From: Gammaproteobacteria bacterium
GTDB taxonomy: Bacteria > Pseudomonadota > Gammaproteobacteria > Pseudomonadales > Pseudohongiellaceae
Direction of reading: 5' to 3'
Length of the DNA: 64,000 nt
Assembly: GCA_041395725.1 (NCBI GenBank)
Contig: JAWKZW010000001.1
Coordinates: 3,224,001 to 3,288,000 of the forward strand
Part shown: piece after piece, positions 44,709 to 53,527 of the stretch
Layout: each line of letters starts with the position of its first letter
How positions within the stretch are numbered: position 1 is the stretch's first letter
Made by a program: the position numbers and the translations under genes
Notes under the pieces: generated by a model
Told to the model about the DNA's origin: nothing
What the model saw: only the letters and a program-made list of their open reading frames with translations
The model's database searches: none

Positions 44709-46364
44709 TCAGTCAGTTCCTTTTCTGGATGCTGGTTCGGAATTCTGGCCGAGCGAACTGCTGAAGTTAACGGTGAAGCAGCTTGTCCCGTGATCGGTGA
44801 TGCTGTAGTCAAGTGTAGCCTGGTTAGCTTCGCACAGTTCCTTCGATATATAAAGTCCCAGGCCAGTGCCGCTGGACTCGGTAGTGTGAAAGGGCTCAAA
44901 CAATCTGGATTCCGCCTCCTCATCCAGCCCTGGCCCCTGATCGATAACACTGATAAAGGGCTGGCTACGACCACCGGCATCTGCTTTGCGGCCCGCAATG
45001 ACCTTCAGTGTTGCATGGCCGGTCGCTTTTTTACTGTAGCGAAGTCCATTGTCAAACAGGTTGGTAAACACACGTTCCAATTGGCTGGTGATGAGGCGTA
45101 TTACGATTTCATCGCCACTGAACTCAAATTCAATGGTTTCGCAATCCCGGTTGGAATCACGGTATTGCTTAACAAATTCATTCAGCCAGTCTCTCAGGCT
45201 GACCAGAGTCGGTGCGATATCCCTGTGTCGGGAGGCGTCAAGCACTTCCTCGATGATGCGGTTGATGCGGTCGCTCTGTTTTAGGATGATTTCCAGCAGT
45301 CTCTTTTCTTCGTCAGAGAGTTGCTCGGATTCCTGCAGGATCTGTGCGGCATGACTGATTGCACCCAGGGGGTTTCTTATCTCATGGGCAATATTGGCAG
45401 TCAACCGTCCCAGTGAGGCCAGCTTCGTCTGTCGCATGCGCTGCATGATGCGCGACTGATCTTCGACAAAAACCAGAATGTCTGAATCAGCTTCCGGTGT
45501 CAGGTAGGCAAAATTTGTCTGCAGGCTGACATTCGGTCCGGGTACCTTGAGCAGGTTGCCCTGGCGCAGGGGATTGCCTCGCCAGGTTTCGATCTGGTCT
45601 TTCAGTTGTGCGGGGAGTGTCTGGCGGGTTTTCCCATCAATCTGTTCGGTGATAAGAACCGGACCCAGCAGACTCTTTGCTGCCATATTAAGTGTAATGA
45701 TGGTGTTCTCGGAATTCACAACGACGATGCCTGTGCGCATGCGTTGAATAATTTCGTTATTGAGCTTTTCCAGGTCGACGATGCTGGTGGCCTGCTCTTC
45801 GGCCAGTCGCGCCGCTTCCAGGGCCCGGCTGCTGACAGTCTGAATGTACAGCGACGTGGCAAACAGGATTATCCCCAGAATTCCGGCCTGCATGAATTGC
45901 CCGGAGAAGTCACTCAAACTGAGAGTCAGGTACACCTCGCAGAACATTACAGCCAGTGTTGCAACGGCCGCGATGAAGGTGCCAATTCTGCCGCGGATCA
46001 ACATACTGGCAAAGGCGACGTTGACGATCAACAGTAAAGAAAGTCCACTGAGCAAGCCGCGGCTTAAGTAGGTCAGGAAGGCAAGCACCAGTACGTCTAC
46101 AAGCAGAATTGCCGTCTGAAAGCGCTGATTCTGGTTAAGCCTGGGGCGCAGAGTCACGCCGATAAGCGTTAAGGTCCCGAACAATGTGCAGGCACTGGCG
46201 AAAATGACGAAAAGCCGGGGGTTCAGGCTGCCCAGACCCGGCGAACCGGAATTGCTCAAATAGGTCAGTAAGAGTACCAGGGGCAGGACGATTCGATAGG
46301 CGTTGTAAACCATCGATACGTTTCTGATCTGTCGTGTGTAGTGGTCGCCGACTGCTTTCATCAT
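44709..46364 (-). CDS. pilS: Sensor histidine kinase PilS
   Basis: A 551-residue membrane kinase. Six hydrophobic segments occupy about residues 20-185, as in PilS, which senses pilin levels in the inner membrane. A PAS-like region follows (MRTGIVVVNSENTIITLN). The phospho-acceptor histidine is in ANIAHEIRNPLGAISHA, and the ATP-binding boxes include NLFDNGLRYS, VIDQGPGLD and SGTGLGLYISK. It pairs with pilR. Confidence 0.95.
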   Translation of the reverse strand: MMKAVGDHYTRQIRNVSMVYNAYRIVLPLVLLLTYLSNSGSPGLGSLNPRLFVIFASACTLFGTLTLIGVTLRPRLNQNQRFQTAILLVDVLVLAFLTYLSRGLLSGLSLLLIVNVAFASMLIRGRIGTFIAAVATLAVMFCEVYLTLSLSDFSGQFMQAGILGIILFATSLYIQTVSSRALEAARLAEEQATSIVDLEKLNNEIIQRMRTGIVVVNSENTIITLNMAAKSLLGPVLITEQIDGKTRQTLPAQLKDQIETWRGNPLRQGNLLKVPGPNVSLQTNFAYLTPEADSDILVFVEDQSRIMQRMRQTKLASLGRLTANIAHEIRNPLGAISHAAQILQESEQLSDEEKRLLEIILKQSDRINRIIEEVLDASRHRDIAPTLVSLRDWLNEFVKQYRDSNRDCETIEFEFSGDEIVIRLITSQLERVFTNLFDNGLRYSKKATGHATLKVIAGRKADAGGRSQPFISVIDQGPGLDEEAESRLFEPFHTTESSGTGLGLYISKELCEANQATLDYSITDHGTSCFTVNFSSSLGQNSEPASRKGTD

Positions 46365-46592
46365 GTTGTTTCAGTAACTGAACTCGCTACTGCTCACCGT
46401 CCATATAACCTATAATTGACGCGATCTCTGAGCACCCCGTTGTAGCCCGTGGAGTAGCTGTACTGCGTTTGCTCAGGAAAGCCGAAGGAAACCTGCGATG
46501 AAGCCCTGCAGTCCGAAGCAGTGTTTCATTAGAAATTCCATAGTACCGTTATCGTTCGATTGGAAGTCTTTTGTAATCCGGGAAGAGTCTTT

Positions 46593-48248
46593 ATGTCGCA
46601 ACAGCTCAGGATAGTCATGGCCCAGGTGAACCTGGTAGTCGGCGCAATTCGGGCCAATACCGATCGGGTACTGGATATCGCCCGGGAGGCCCGTGACAGA
46701 TATCAGGCAGACATGGTGGCGTTTCCGGAACTGACGTTAACCAGTTACCCCCCTGAAGACCTGTTGTTGCGCCCCAGTATCAAGGGGCGCGTTGAGAAAG
46801 CCCTGGCCCGGCTTGTTGCCGCGCAACTGGATATCTACCTGGTGGTGGGATATCCCCATAAAGTGGAAGATAAACTCTACAATGCCCTGTCAGTGATCAG
46901 GGGTGGGGAGATCCTGGCGACCTACTACAAGCAGCATCTGCCCAACTATCAGGTGTTTGACGAGCGGCGCTATTTCGACGCGGGGGAAAGCCCGTGCATC
47001 CTGGACATAAAAGGTATCCCAACAGCATTCACTATTTGCGAAGACCTGTGGCGGGATGGTCCGACTCAGCAGGCGCGAGAAGCCGGCGCCCGGTTAATGG
47101 TCAATATCAACGCTTCTCCATACCACCTCAATAAGGTGAGGGAACGCCGGCAGTTGCTCAGGCAGCGTACGGCCATCGGGCAGATGCCGATAGTCTATGT
47201 CAACCTTGCTGGCGGGCAGGACGAACTGGTCTTCGATGGTACCTCTATGGTGGTGGACTCCGATGGTGAATGCAGCGTGCAGGCACCCAGCTTCTGCGAG
47301 GCTCTGGTTCCCGTCGATATCCAGCTGACCGGTGATCGACAGCACCCGCTTCGAGTACCGGAACAGCAGATCGCCCTGCCCACAGAGCTGGAAGAAGATG
47401 TTTATCAGGCTCTGGTGCTCGGTGTCAGGGATTATGTGGATAAGAACGGGTTCAAGGGGGTGGTGATCGGTCTGTCCGGCGGGATCGACTCTGCCGTTAC
47501 TCTGGCTGTGGCCGTAGATGCTCTGGGTAAAGATCGGGTGCGCGCCGTGATGATGCCATTTGAGTACACAGCGCAGGTAAGTCTGGATGCCGCACGTCAG
47601 CAGGCGGCTGTGCTGGGTGTACATTATTCAGTCATTCCGATCGGCGCTGCCTATAAGGCCTTTACTGAATCCCTGCGGGAAGAGTTTACGGGTCTCCCCA
47701 CAGATGTGGCCGAACAGAATATTCAGGCCCGATGTCGTGGCGTGCTGCTGATGGCAATTTCAAACAAAAAGGGACTCCTGGTTCTTACTACTGGCAACAA
47801 GAGTGAAATCGCGGTTGGTTATTCCACTCTTTATGGGGATATGGCCGGTGGTTTCGATGTTTTGAAGGACGTGTCCAAGACCATGGTTTATCGGTTGGCG
47901 CGCTACAGGAATGAGCGCTACGGTGCGCAGCCTGAACAGATTATTCCCCAGGTCGTTATCGATCGACCCCCTTCTGCGGAGCTGGCGCCCGATCAGGTCG
48001 ATGAGGATAATCTGCCGCCTTACGACATTCTCGACCAGATTCTGGAGCTGTACGTGGAAGAAGATTTGAGCGCCGCAGCAATAACGGCCCGTGGGTTCGA
48101 TGCGGCGATGGTGACGAAAGTGCTGCGACTGGTTGATCTGAACGAATACAAGCGCCGCCAAAGTCCCGTTGGTGTGCGGCTGACCAAGCGGGGATTCGGG
48201 CGTGATCGTCGCTACCCGATCACCAATGGCTGGGAAATTGGTGACTGA
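46593..48248 (+). CDS. nadE: NAD+ synthetase, glutamine-hydrolysing
   Basis: Amidates nicotinic acid adenine dinucleotide to NAD+, last step of NAD synthesis. The 551-residue protein has an N-terminal nitrilase-fold glutaminase (active-site cysteine in TICEDLWRDG, with FPELTLTSYPP and the lysine region KQHLPNY) and a C-terminal synthetase with the ATP pyrophosphatase loop GLSGGIDSAVT and TTGNKSEIAVGYSTLYGD. ATG 46593 with GGGAAGAG upstream is preferred over a TTG start 11 codons earlier. It is divergent from pilS. Confidence 0.95.
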   Translation: MSQQLRIVMAQVNLVVGAIRANTDRVLDIAREARDRYQADMVAFPELTLTSYPPEDLLLRPSIKGRVEKALARLVAAQLDIYLVVGYPHKVEDKLYNALSVIRGGEILATYYKQHLPNYQVFDERRYFDAGESPCILDIKGIPTAFTICEDLWRDGPTQQAREAGARLMVNINASPYHLNKVRERRQLLRQRTAIGQMPIVYVNLAGGQDELVFDGTSMVVDSDGECSVQAPSFCEALVPVDIQLTGDRQHPLRVPEQQIALPTELEEDVYQALVLGVRDYVDKNGFKGVVIGLSGGIDSAVTLAVAVDALGKDRVRAVMMPFEYTAQVSLDAARQQAAVLGVHYSVIPIGAAYKAFTESLREEFTGLPTDVAEQNIQARCRGVLLMAISNKKGLLVLTTGNKSEIAVGYSTLYGDMAGGFDVLKDVSKTMVYRLARYRNERYGAQPEQIIPQVVIDRPPSAELAPDQVDEDNLPPYDILDQILELYVEEDLSAAAITARGFDAAMVTKVLRLVDLNEYKRRQSPVGVRLTKRGFGRDRRYPITNGWEIGD

Positions 48249-48268
48249 TCGATCAGGCGCATACCGGT

Positions 48269-48892
48269 TTAACGGCGCGGCGGGCGCTGCGCGCCAGGCG
48301 CCGGTCTGCCTGGAATAGCCCGTTGCTGTATCGTCCCGGGGCCGGGTCTGATTCCCTGATCACTTCCCCTGTCAGGTCTCAACTCCGGTCTGGCCTGCGG
48401 ATCTCCCAGGTTGCGATCCCGAATCGCCCGCAGCCGCTCAGCGCGCTGTTCCTGCCTTTGCTGACGCTGCTGGGCCTGGGCTTCGAACTGCTCCCGCAGG
48501 CGGACACGCTCCTCCTCAGGCAGGCTTCGAAACTGGCGCTGTGCTCTGCGCAACTGCTGCTGCCGGTCTCGCTCCAGCTGGTTGAAGCGTTGAAACCGCT
48601 GATTGATTTCCTGCCGTTGTTGCGGGGTCAGGTTCTGAAGGCGGCGTTGAACTGTCTGGGCGGATTGTCTTTCTTCCGGTTCCATCTGCAGCCAGCGTGA
48701 AGCGCCGCGGCGCAATCTTTCCTGCCGCTCGATACTCAGTTCGTCCCATTGTTCTTCCAGTTGCTGAAGAACCCGCTGCTCCTCGTCCGAGAGCTCCGAC
48801 CAGGCAAGCTTTTCCTGGGCGAAACCAATCAGGCTTGTGCTTAATAACAGGCCGCCGAGGAAAGTTTTGAATAAGGAACCAGTCTTAGTCAT
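48269..48892 (-). CDS. DUF3106-family protein
   Basis: A 207-residue exported protein: signal peptide ending GFAQ at about residue 25, then WSELSDEEQRVLQQLEEQWDEL, the recognisable DUF3106 opening, then a long Glu/Gln/Arg-rich helix and a Pro/Arg-rich tail (RPAPGAQRPPRR). Function unknown. It is the last gene of the sigma factor operon, four bases after its neighbour, as in other proteobacteria where DUF3106 follows an ECF sigma and DUF3619. ATG at 48892 is chosen over a frame 19 codons longer that overlaps the neighbour. Confidence 0.8.
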   Translation of the reverse strand: MTKTGSLFKTFLGGLLLSTSLIGFAQEKLAWSELSDEEQRVLQQLEEQWDELSIERQERLRRGASRWLQMEPEERQSAQTVQRRLQNLTPQQRQEINQRFQRFNQLERDRQQQLRRAQRQFRSLPEEERVRLREQFEAQAQQRQQRQEQRAERLRAIRDRNLGDPQARPELRPDRGSDQGIRPGPGTIQQRAIPGRPAPGAQRPPRR

Positions 48893-48896
48893 TTGA

Positions 48897-49202
48897 TCAA
48901 TCTTTATTCGCTTCGGGTGGTTTTGCCGGTGTTGACTCAGTTTGCGCATCGATTAATTCTGCCAGTCCGCCGGAGCTGGACCTGGCGGAGTCCAGGAATT
49001 CCCGGAATTCGGGCTGCATAAGTTCTGCCGGGCTGATCCATTCACCGCTGTTCGTTTCAAAGCTGCCCAGAAACTCCAGGAATTCAAGGTCAGGCTCCTG
49101 TGCACTGTCTGCTGGCACCCCGCTGGTTGCCCCCAGTGCCAGCGGGGCATAGCTGAGCAACAATATTCTGAACGCCGCCAGGGCATTAATTGGACAATCC
49201 AT
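48897..49202 (-). CDS. Small exported protein of unknown function in the sigma operon
   Basis: A 101-residue protein starting at ATG 49202: signal-like segment (INALAAFRILLLSYAPLALG), then an acidic region with EPDLEFLEFLGSFETNSGEW and PAELMQPEFREFLDSA. I recognise no family with certainty. It overlaps the end of the DUF3619-like gene by 17 bases and is four bases before the DUF3106 gene, so co-translation is likely. A longer frame reading upstream is a shadow of the DUF3619-like gene. Confidence 0.7.
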   Translation of the reverse strand: MDCPINALAAFRILLLSYAPLALGATSGVPADSAQEPDLEFLEFLGSFETNSGEWISPAELMQPEFREFLDSARSSSGGLAELIDAQTESTPAKPPEANKD

Positions 49203-49734
49203 TGTCTGCCAGCCATAAGTAGAAATCCAGATTGTCATACAGTTCGATTTCGTCACTGGATGCGAACAGCAGTATGTCCGCGTCTGCCACTTCAGAACCG
49301 GTTCGGTCCGGCATGCGATAAAAAAGAGTAACCGCTGCCGCGAGGACGCAGACTGTCGCCAGTGTACCGGCCGGTACCGCCAGGCGAACCGGCGATAAGA
49401 AATCGAGAAAACTGAACCAGCGTTTCTCGGGCATTGGGCGGCGGGGTTTCCTGGCCGCTGTACCAAGCTGCGACAGGGCTGCTTTTCTCGATTGCTCCAG
49501 CCTGAACAGAATTTCCGGTTCCAGTTCTGAGACGCTGTCATCGAGACTTACCCGCACAGCGGTCAGAAAGTTCTCTTCGCCATCATTGACACTTTCTCGC
49601 ATCGGTTCTCTGGCCAAGGCCCTGGCGCGAATTTCGTCCAGCCTTTCAAGAGTAGGGCCATCCAGATTGTCCACGCTCCTGTCGAGCTGGCGGCGGATGC
49701 TGCCCAGCATTTTGTCCTGCTCGTGTGCAGTCAT
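49186..49734 (-). CDS. DUF3619-like membrane protein, probable anti-sigma role
   Basis: A 182-residue protein with a soluble N-terminal region of 115 residues, one membrane helix (about residues 118-138, VPAGTLATVCVLAAAVTLFY) and a short outer tail ending ELYDNLDFYLWLADNG, which resembles DUF3619 proteins. Its ATG overlaps the sigma factor stop by four bases. Position and topology are those of anti-sigma factors, but that role is inferred, and no zinc-binding anti-sigma motif is visible. Confidence 0.75.
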   Translation of the reverse strand: MTAHEQDKMLGSIRRQLDRSVDNLDGPTLERLDEIRARALAREPMRESVNDGEENFLTAVRVSLDDSVSELEPEILFRLEQSRKAALSQLGTAARKPRRPMPEKRWFSFLDFLSPVRLAVPAGTLATVCVLAAAVTLFYRMPDRTGSEVADADILLFASSDEIELYDNLDFYLWLADNGLSN

Positions 49735-50303
49735 GGCCAGAATTCCCCCAATTGATCACGCAGGCTGTGTACAGCCCGGGAGTAATGGGTTTTCACGCTG
49801 CCCTCGGCACAGGACATGGCCTGTGCGGTCTGCTTGACATCCAGGCCTTCCCAGGCTCTTAACAGTAAAGCCTGTTGCTGCCGCAGCGGCAGGTTGGTGA
49901 GTGCTGTCTGCAATATTTCCATGCTTGTATCGGTTTGCAAAAGTTCCTCGGGAGTCCGCCCGTGGGGGTCTGCGCTGGATTGAATCGGGTCTTCCTCCTG
50001 GTCGTCCCCGCCATTGGTCAAGAAACCCAGGTGGCGGCGTCGCACCGTGTTGCGGCGATACCAGTCGTTGATTTTACTTTGCAGGATGCGATAAAAAAGC
50101 GGCTGCCATTCGCTGGCTGGTCGCTCCGTGTATTTTTCCACCAGCTTGAACATGGCGTCCTGCACCAGATCCAACGCGTCTTCTTTGTTACCGGTGGCCA
50201 GTTGCGCCATGCGAAATGCACGGCCCTGGATGTCAGTCAGAAAACTGTCCAACTGTGTCGTCTTGTCCAGAACGGGCTCCCGATATAAGCGTTGACTTTC
50301 CAC
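49731..50303 (-). CDS. ECF-family RNA polymerase sigma factor
   Basis: A 190-residue sigma-70 factor. Region 2 is AFRMAQLATGNKEDALDLVQDAMFKLVEKY...FYRILQSKINDWYRR, and region 4 is LTNLPLRQQQALLLRAWEGLDVKQTAQAMSCAEGSVKTHYSRA with the DNA-reading helix. A 35-residue linker lies between. It is the first gene of a four-gene operon with an anti-sigma-like protein and DUF3106. The controlling stress is unknown. Confidence 0.92.
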   Translation of the reverse strand: MESQRLYREPVLDKTTQLDSFLTDIQGRAFRMAQLATGNKEDALDLVQDAMFKLVEKYTERPASEWQPLFYRILQSKINDWYRRNTVRRRHLGFLTNGGDDQEEDPIQSSADPHGRTPEELLQTDTSMEILQTALTNLPLRQQQALLLRAWEGLDVKQTAQAMSCAEGSVKTHYSRAVHSLRDQLGEFWP

Positions 50304-50498
50304 GTTTGCTTTTCCTCTGGCACCTTTTTACCAGGCGCCCTGTCCGCAGCCCTGTATCGGAATCGTTCCCGCGCCAATGTCCCTGAAGAGTTTAACGCGC
50401 AGGTTGGGGAACGGTTGACAGCTGTTTTCTGGCATCAACAGGGCCGTGTCTGTAGCGGAATGGCAGTGGGGCGTGAGTATGGCCAGTGCGGCCGTATC

Positions 50499-50533
50499 TA
50501 AGGAACCTCTGATTAATCAGGTTCCCTAATCGA
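50499..50533. repeat. Family 3 short repeat, palindromic, over the bamD stop
   Basis: GGAACCTCTGATTA faces TAATCAGGTTCC, giving a compact palindrome. It covers the bamD stop codon (50526-50528) as another copy reaches the corC stop. Confidence 0.72.
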
Positions 50534-51530
50534 ATATCCCGAAGGTAATGATGCTCAGCCAGGAACGGCCTCGTTGCTCTTGAGTCGGGTCGTCCTGAGC
50601 GTTGATGATCTCCTGGCTTCCCGACGTTCTGGGGCGAGCGACTGGTGCCAGTCGGGGCTCGCTGCTGTTGTCACCCAGCAATCCGAAGGTCGCTGTGTAG
50701 AGCAGAGACGGGTCGGTGACTTCCGAGCGGATGAGGAACTCCCCATTGTCGTCAAGGGAGGCGTGCTGAGGGTAGTTTTCCCGCAGGACAGTCAGAGAGG
50801 AATCGGCCAGGTCGTTCAGCCCCAAGCGCAGGTAGCATTCCACCATGATAGACAATCCCTCAGAAACTGCGGGAGTGCCCTGAAAATTCTCCACCACGTA
50901 GCTGGCTCGATTCAAGGCGGCCACGTAGGCCCGCCGTGAGAGATAATAGTTTGCCACGTGGATTTCATACTGGCCGAGGCTGTTGCGCAGATAGACCATG
51001 CGGGCTCGTGCATCGGCCGCATAGGGGCTGTCCGGGTAGAGTGCCAGCAGCTGTGAAAATTCGGCGAACGATTCCCGCGCCTTGCCCGGATCCCGCTTGG
51101 AGGGGTCGGTGGGAAGGAATCGGTCCAGGAAGCTGTTGTCGGCCGTAAATGACGACAGCCCCTTCATATAGTAGGCATAGTCGATATTGGGGTCTTCCGG
51201 ATTAAGGCGGATAAATCGGTCGGCGGCGGCGATGGCAGCCTCGAGATCGCCATTACGGTAGTAAGCATAAACGAGTTCGATCTGAGCCTGAGTGGCAAAG
51301 CGCCCGAACGGAAAGCGGGCTTCAAGGGCCTGGTAGGTGGCGATCGCTGCCCGGAAATTCTGCGCGTTGAGCTGTTGCGAGGCGAGCTGATAAAACTGCT
51401 CTTCCGTGCTCAGGGCTGCAAATTCATCCTCTTCGTCATCGCCAAAGAGGCCGCAGCCAGAGAGAAGCAGGGCGCAGGTCAGTAAAACTGCGAGTCGAGA
51501 CTGAAACTGGTACAAAACGTTTCCTTTCAC
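50526..51530 (-). CDS. bamD: Outer membrane protein assembly factor BamD
   Basis: Essential lipoprotein of the BAM complex that inserts beta-barrel proteins. Lipobox LSGC gives lipidated C26. TPR repeats follow (STEEQFYQLASQQLNAQNFRAAIATY is the first; later DPNIDYAYYMKGLSSF and PYAADARARMVYLRNSL are conserved BamD segments). The protein is 334 residues, whereas the family is usually about 240-280; the extra is a C-terminal region after about residue 260. Divergent from rluD, as widely conserved. Confidence 0.95.
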   Translation of the reverse strand: MKGNVLYQFQSRLAVLLTCALLLSGCGLFGDDEEDEFAALSTEEQFYQLASQQLNAQNFRAAIATYQALEARFPFGRFATQAQIELVYAYYRNGDLEAAIAAADRFIRLNPEDPNIDYAYYMKGLSSFTADNSFLDRFLPTDPSKRDPGKARESFAEFSQLLALYPDSPYAADARARMVYLRNSLGQYEIHVANYYLSRRAYVAALNRASYVVENFQGTPAVSEGLSIMVECYLRLGLNDLADSSLTVLRENYPQHASLDDNGEFLIRSEVTDPSLLYTATFGLLGDNSSEPRLAPVARPRTSGSQEIINAQDDPTQEQRGRSWLSIITFGIFD

Positions 51531-51666
51531 TTTTCCTTTGCGTTATATCGCCTTACGTCGGTTGCTTACTTTTGCGGGGACTCACGGGCGCCTATTTAAA
51601 CACAGGCCATCCGCGAAGCCTATAGCATCGTGCCCCGGCGTCCCGTATACAGTATCATGGCGCCCC

Positions 51667-52614
51667 ATGAGCACTCATATAGCATTGCAGGCCGAGGTCA
51701 CTGACGAACTTTCCGGCAAACGGTTAGACCAGGTAGCGGCCAAATTGTTTCCGGAATTTTCCCGTGCCCGCCTGCAAAACTGGATTAGGGCCGGCAGTCT
51801 GCTGGTAAATGGAGAGATCCGGCGTAGCCGGGACAAAGTCTTCGAAGAGGACCTGCTAAGCGTTGACGCCGAACTCAGTGCGGAAGAAGAGTGGTCCGCT
51901 GAGCCGATGACGCTGGATATCGTTTACGAGGATGGCAGCTTGCTGGTGCTCAATAAGGCGGCAGGAGCGGTTGTTCACCCTGCAGCGGGTCACAGGGCCG
52001 GAACCCTGCTGAACGGTCTGTTGCATCACTGCCCACAGCTGGAATCGGTGCCTCGCGCTGGAATCGTGCACCGGCTCGACAAAGATACCACCGGGCTGCT
52101 GGTGGTAGCCAAAACCCTGCAGGCTCACACGTCACTGGTGAAGCAGTTACAGACCAGAACCATGAGCCGTGAATACGAAGCAGTGGTCAATGGTGTGTTA
52201 ACTGCTGGCGGCACCATTGATCTGCCGATCGGTCGGCATCCAGTGAATCGTAAAAGGCAGGCGGTGACTCACAGTGGCAAGGAAGCAATAACCCACTACA
52301 CGGTAATCAGGCGCTTCCGGGCGCATACTCATGTCTGCGTGAAGCTGGAAACCGGGCGGACTCACCAGATTCGGGTGCATTTCGCTCATCTGCATTATCC
52401 CTTGATCGGCGATAAGCTCTATGGGGGGCGATTGCGGATTCCTGCCGGTTGCAGCGAGCAACTGGAGCAGATGTTGCGCCGCTTTGGTCGCCAGGCCCTG
52501 CACGCAAAACGGCTGGGATTGATTCATCCCGACAGCGGTGAGCCGGTCAGCTGGGAGACGGAGTTACCGGCGGACATGCGAAAGTTGCTGCAGGCGCTCG
52601 AACAGGATGTTTGA
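51667..52614 (+). CDS. rluD: 23S rRNA pseudouridine synthase RluD
   Basis: Makes pseudouridines at positions 1911, 1915 and 1917 in helix 69 of 23S rRNA. The 315-residue protein has an N-terminal S4 domain (KRLDQVAAKLFPEFSRARLQ) and the catalytic aspartate D138 in GIVHRLDKDTTGLLV. The frame opens 43 codons earlier but the ATG at 51667 matches the normal start. It overlaps pgeF by eight bases. Confidence 0.96.
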   Translation: MSTHIALQAEVTDELSGKRLDQVAAKLFPEFSRARLQNWIRAGSLLVNGEIRRSRDKVFEEDLLSVDAELSAEEEWSAEPMTLDIVYEDGSLLVLNKAAGAVVHPAAGHRAGTLLNGLLHHCPQLESVPRAGIVHRLDKDTTGLLVVAKTLQAHTSLVKQLQTRTMSREYEAVVNGVLTAGGTIDLPIGRHPVNRKRQAVTHSGKEAITHYTVIRRFRAHTHVCVKLETGRTHQIRVHFAHLHYPLIGDKLYGGRLRIPAGCSEQLEQMLRRFGRQALHAKRLGLIHPDSGEPVSWETELPADMRKLLQALEQDV

Positions 52615-53380
52615 TAGGGAGGGCACCAAGTCCACCTTCCTGGTGCCAGACTGGCAGGTGCCTGACAACATTGTTGCACACACTACTACACGCTATCGCG
52701 GTTTCAGTCGGGGTGACTTTGGCGGCCTCAACCTGGCGACACATGTCGGTGATGAGGCCGCCGATGTGGCGAGCAACCGCGATCTGCTGGTCAGAGAACT
52801 GGACGCTGCGGTCAGCCTGCAGTGGCTGGATCAGGTGCATGGCACTGACGTTGTTCAGGCCAGGCGTGACTCGCAGGCCCGGCGGGCGGACGCGGTTATC
52901 ACTACCGAGCGTAACCTGGCCTGCTGCGTATTGACTGCCGATTGCCTGCCGGTATTTTTTGCCAGCCAACAGGGCGACGCGGTGGGCGTGGCCCATGCCG
53001 GGTGGCGCGGGCTGGCAGCAGGCATCCTGGAAAATACGCTGTCCGCATTTCCGGCCCCTCCCGCCGAGACAGCAGTCTGGCTGGGTCCGGCCATTGGACC
53101 CTGCCATTTCGAAGTGGGAGGCGAAGTACGGGAAGCCTTTCTGGGCGCAGCCAGCGGAGCACTGCGCGCTGCCCTTCACGAGTGTTTCCAGGCTGTTCCA
53201 GGACAAGACAAGTACCTGGCCAATCTCTACGGGCTGGCCACTGCGAGGTTGCAGCAACAGGGAGTCCAGGCTATCAGTGGGGGCGGATTCTGTACGTATT
53301 GTGACGCGGACCAATTCTACTCGTTCCGGCGGCGGGCCCGAACCGGCCGCATGGCAAGCTTGATCTATCTCAAAGACTGA
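52607..53380 (+). CDS. pgeF: Purine nucleoside phosphorylase / polyphenol oxidase family (YfiH, PgeF)
   Basis: A 257-residue laccase-domain protein; relatives phosphorolyse or deaminate purine nucleosides, and YfiH prevents misincorporation in peptidoglycan. Metal ligands appear in QWLDQVHGTDV, LTADCLPVFF and GVAHAGWRGLAAG. ATG at 52607 overlaps the rluD stop, which supports coupled translation; a longer frame within rluD is rejected. Confidence 0.93.
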   Translation: MFDREGTKSTFLVPDWQVPDNIVAHTTTRYRGFSRGDFGGLNLATHVGDEAADVASNRDLLVRELDAAVSLQWLDQVHGTDVVQARRDSQARRADAVITTERNLACCVLTADCLPVFFASQQGDAVGVAHAGWRGLAAGILENTLSAFPAPPAETAVWLGPAIGPCHFEVGGEVREAFLGAASGALRAALHECFQAVPGQDKYLANLYGLATARLQQQGVQAISGGGFCTYCDADQFYSFRRRARTGRMASLIYLKD

Positions 53381-53421
53381 CTGCTTTTCTGCCATAGAAG
53401 ACGCTGCTCTGCGGCTGGCGC

Positions 53422-53449
53422 ATTGATTTTCTGGAAAACGACCTCATTT
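53422..53449 (+). promoter_or_regulatory. Possible sigma-32 heat-shock promoter of clpB
   Basis: ATTGATT at 53422-53428 and CCTCATTT at 53442-53449 with a 13-base spacer resemble the sigma-32 consensus CTTGAAA and CCCCATNT; the second box fits 7 of 8 bases, the first is weaker. It is 78 bases before the clpB ATG, and clpB is heat-shock controlled in relatives. Confidence 0.45.
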
Positions 53450-53527
53450 TTGCAGCAATGCAGGATTGTTCGCGAACGCCCACATGTGTGCCGGCGTAAT
53501 GGGCAACCGTGAGATTGAGGAAAATCC

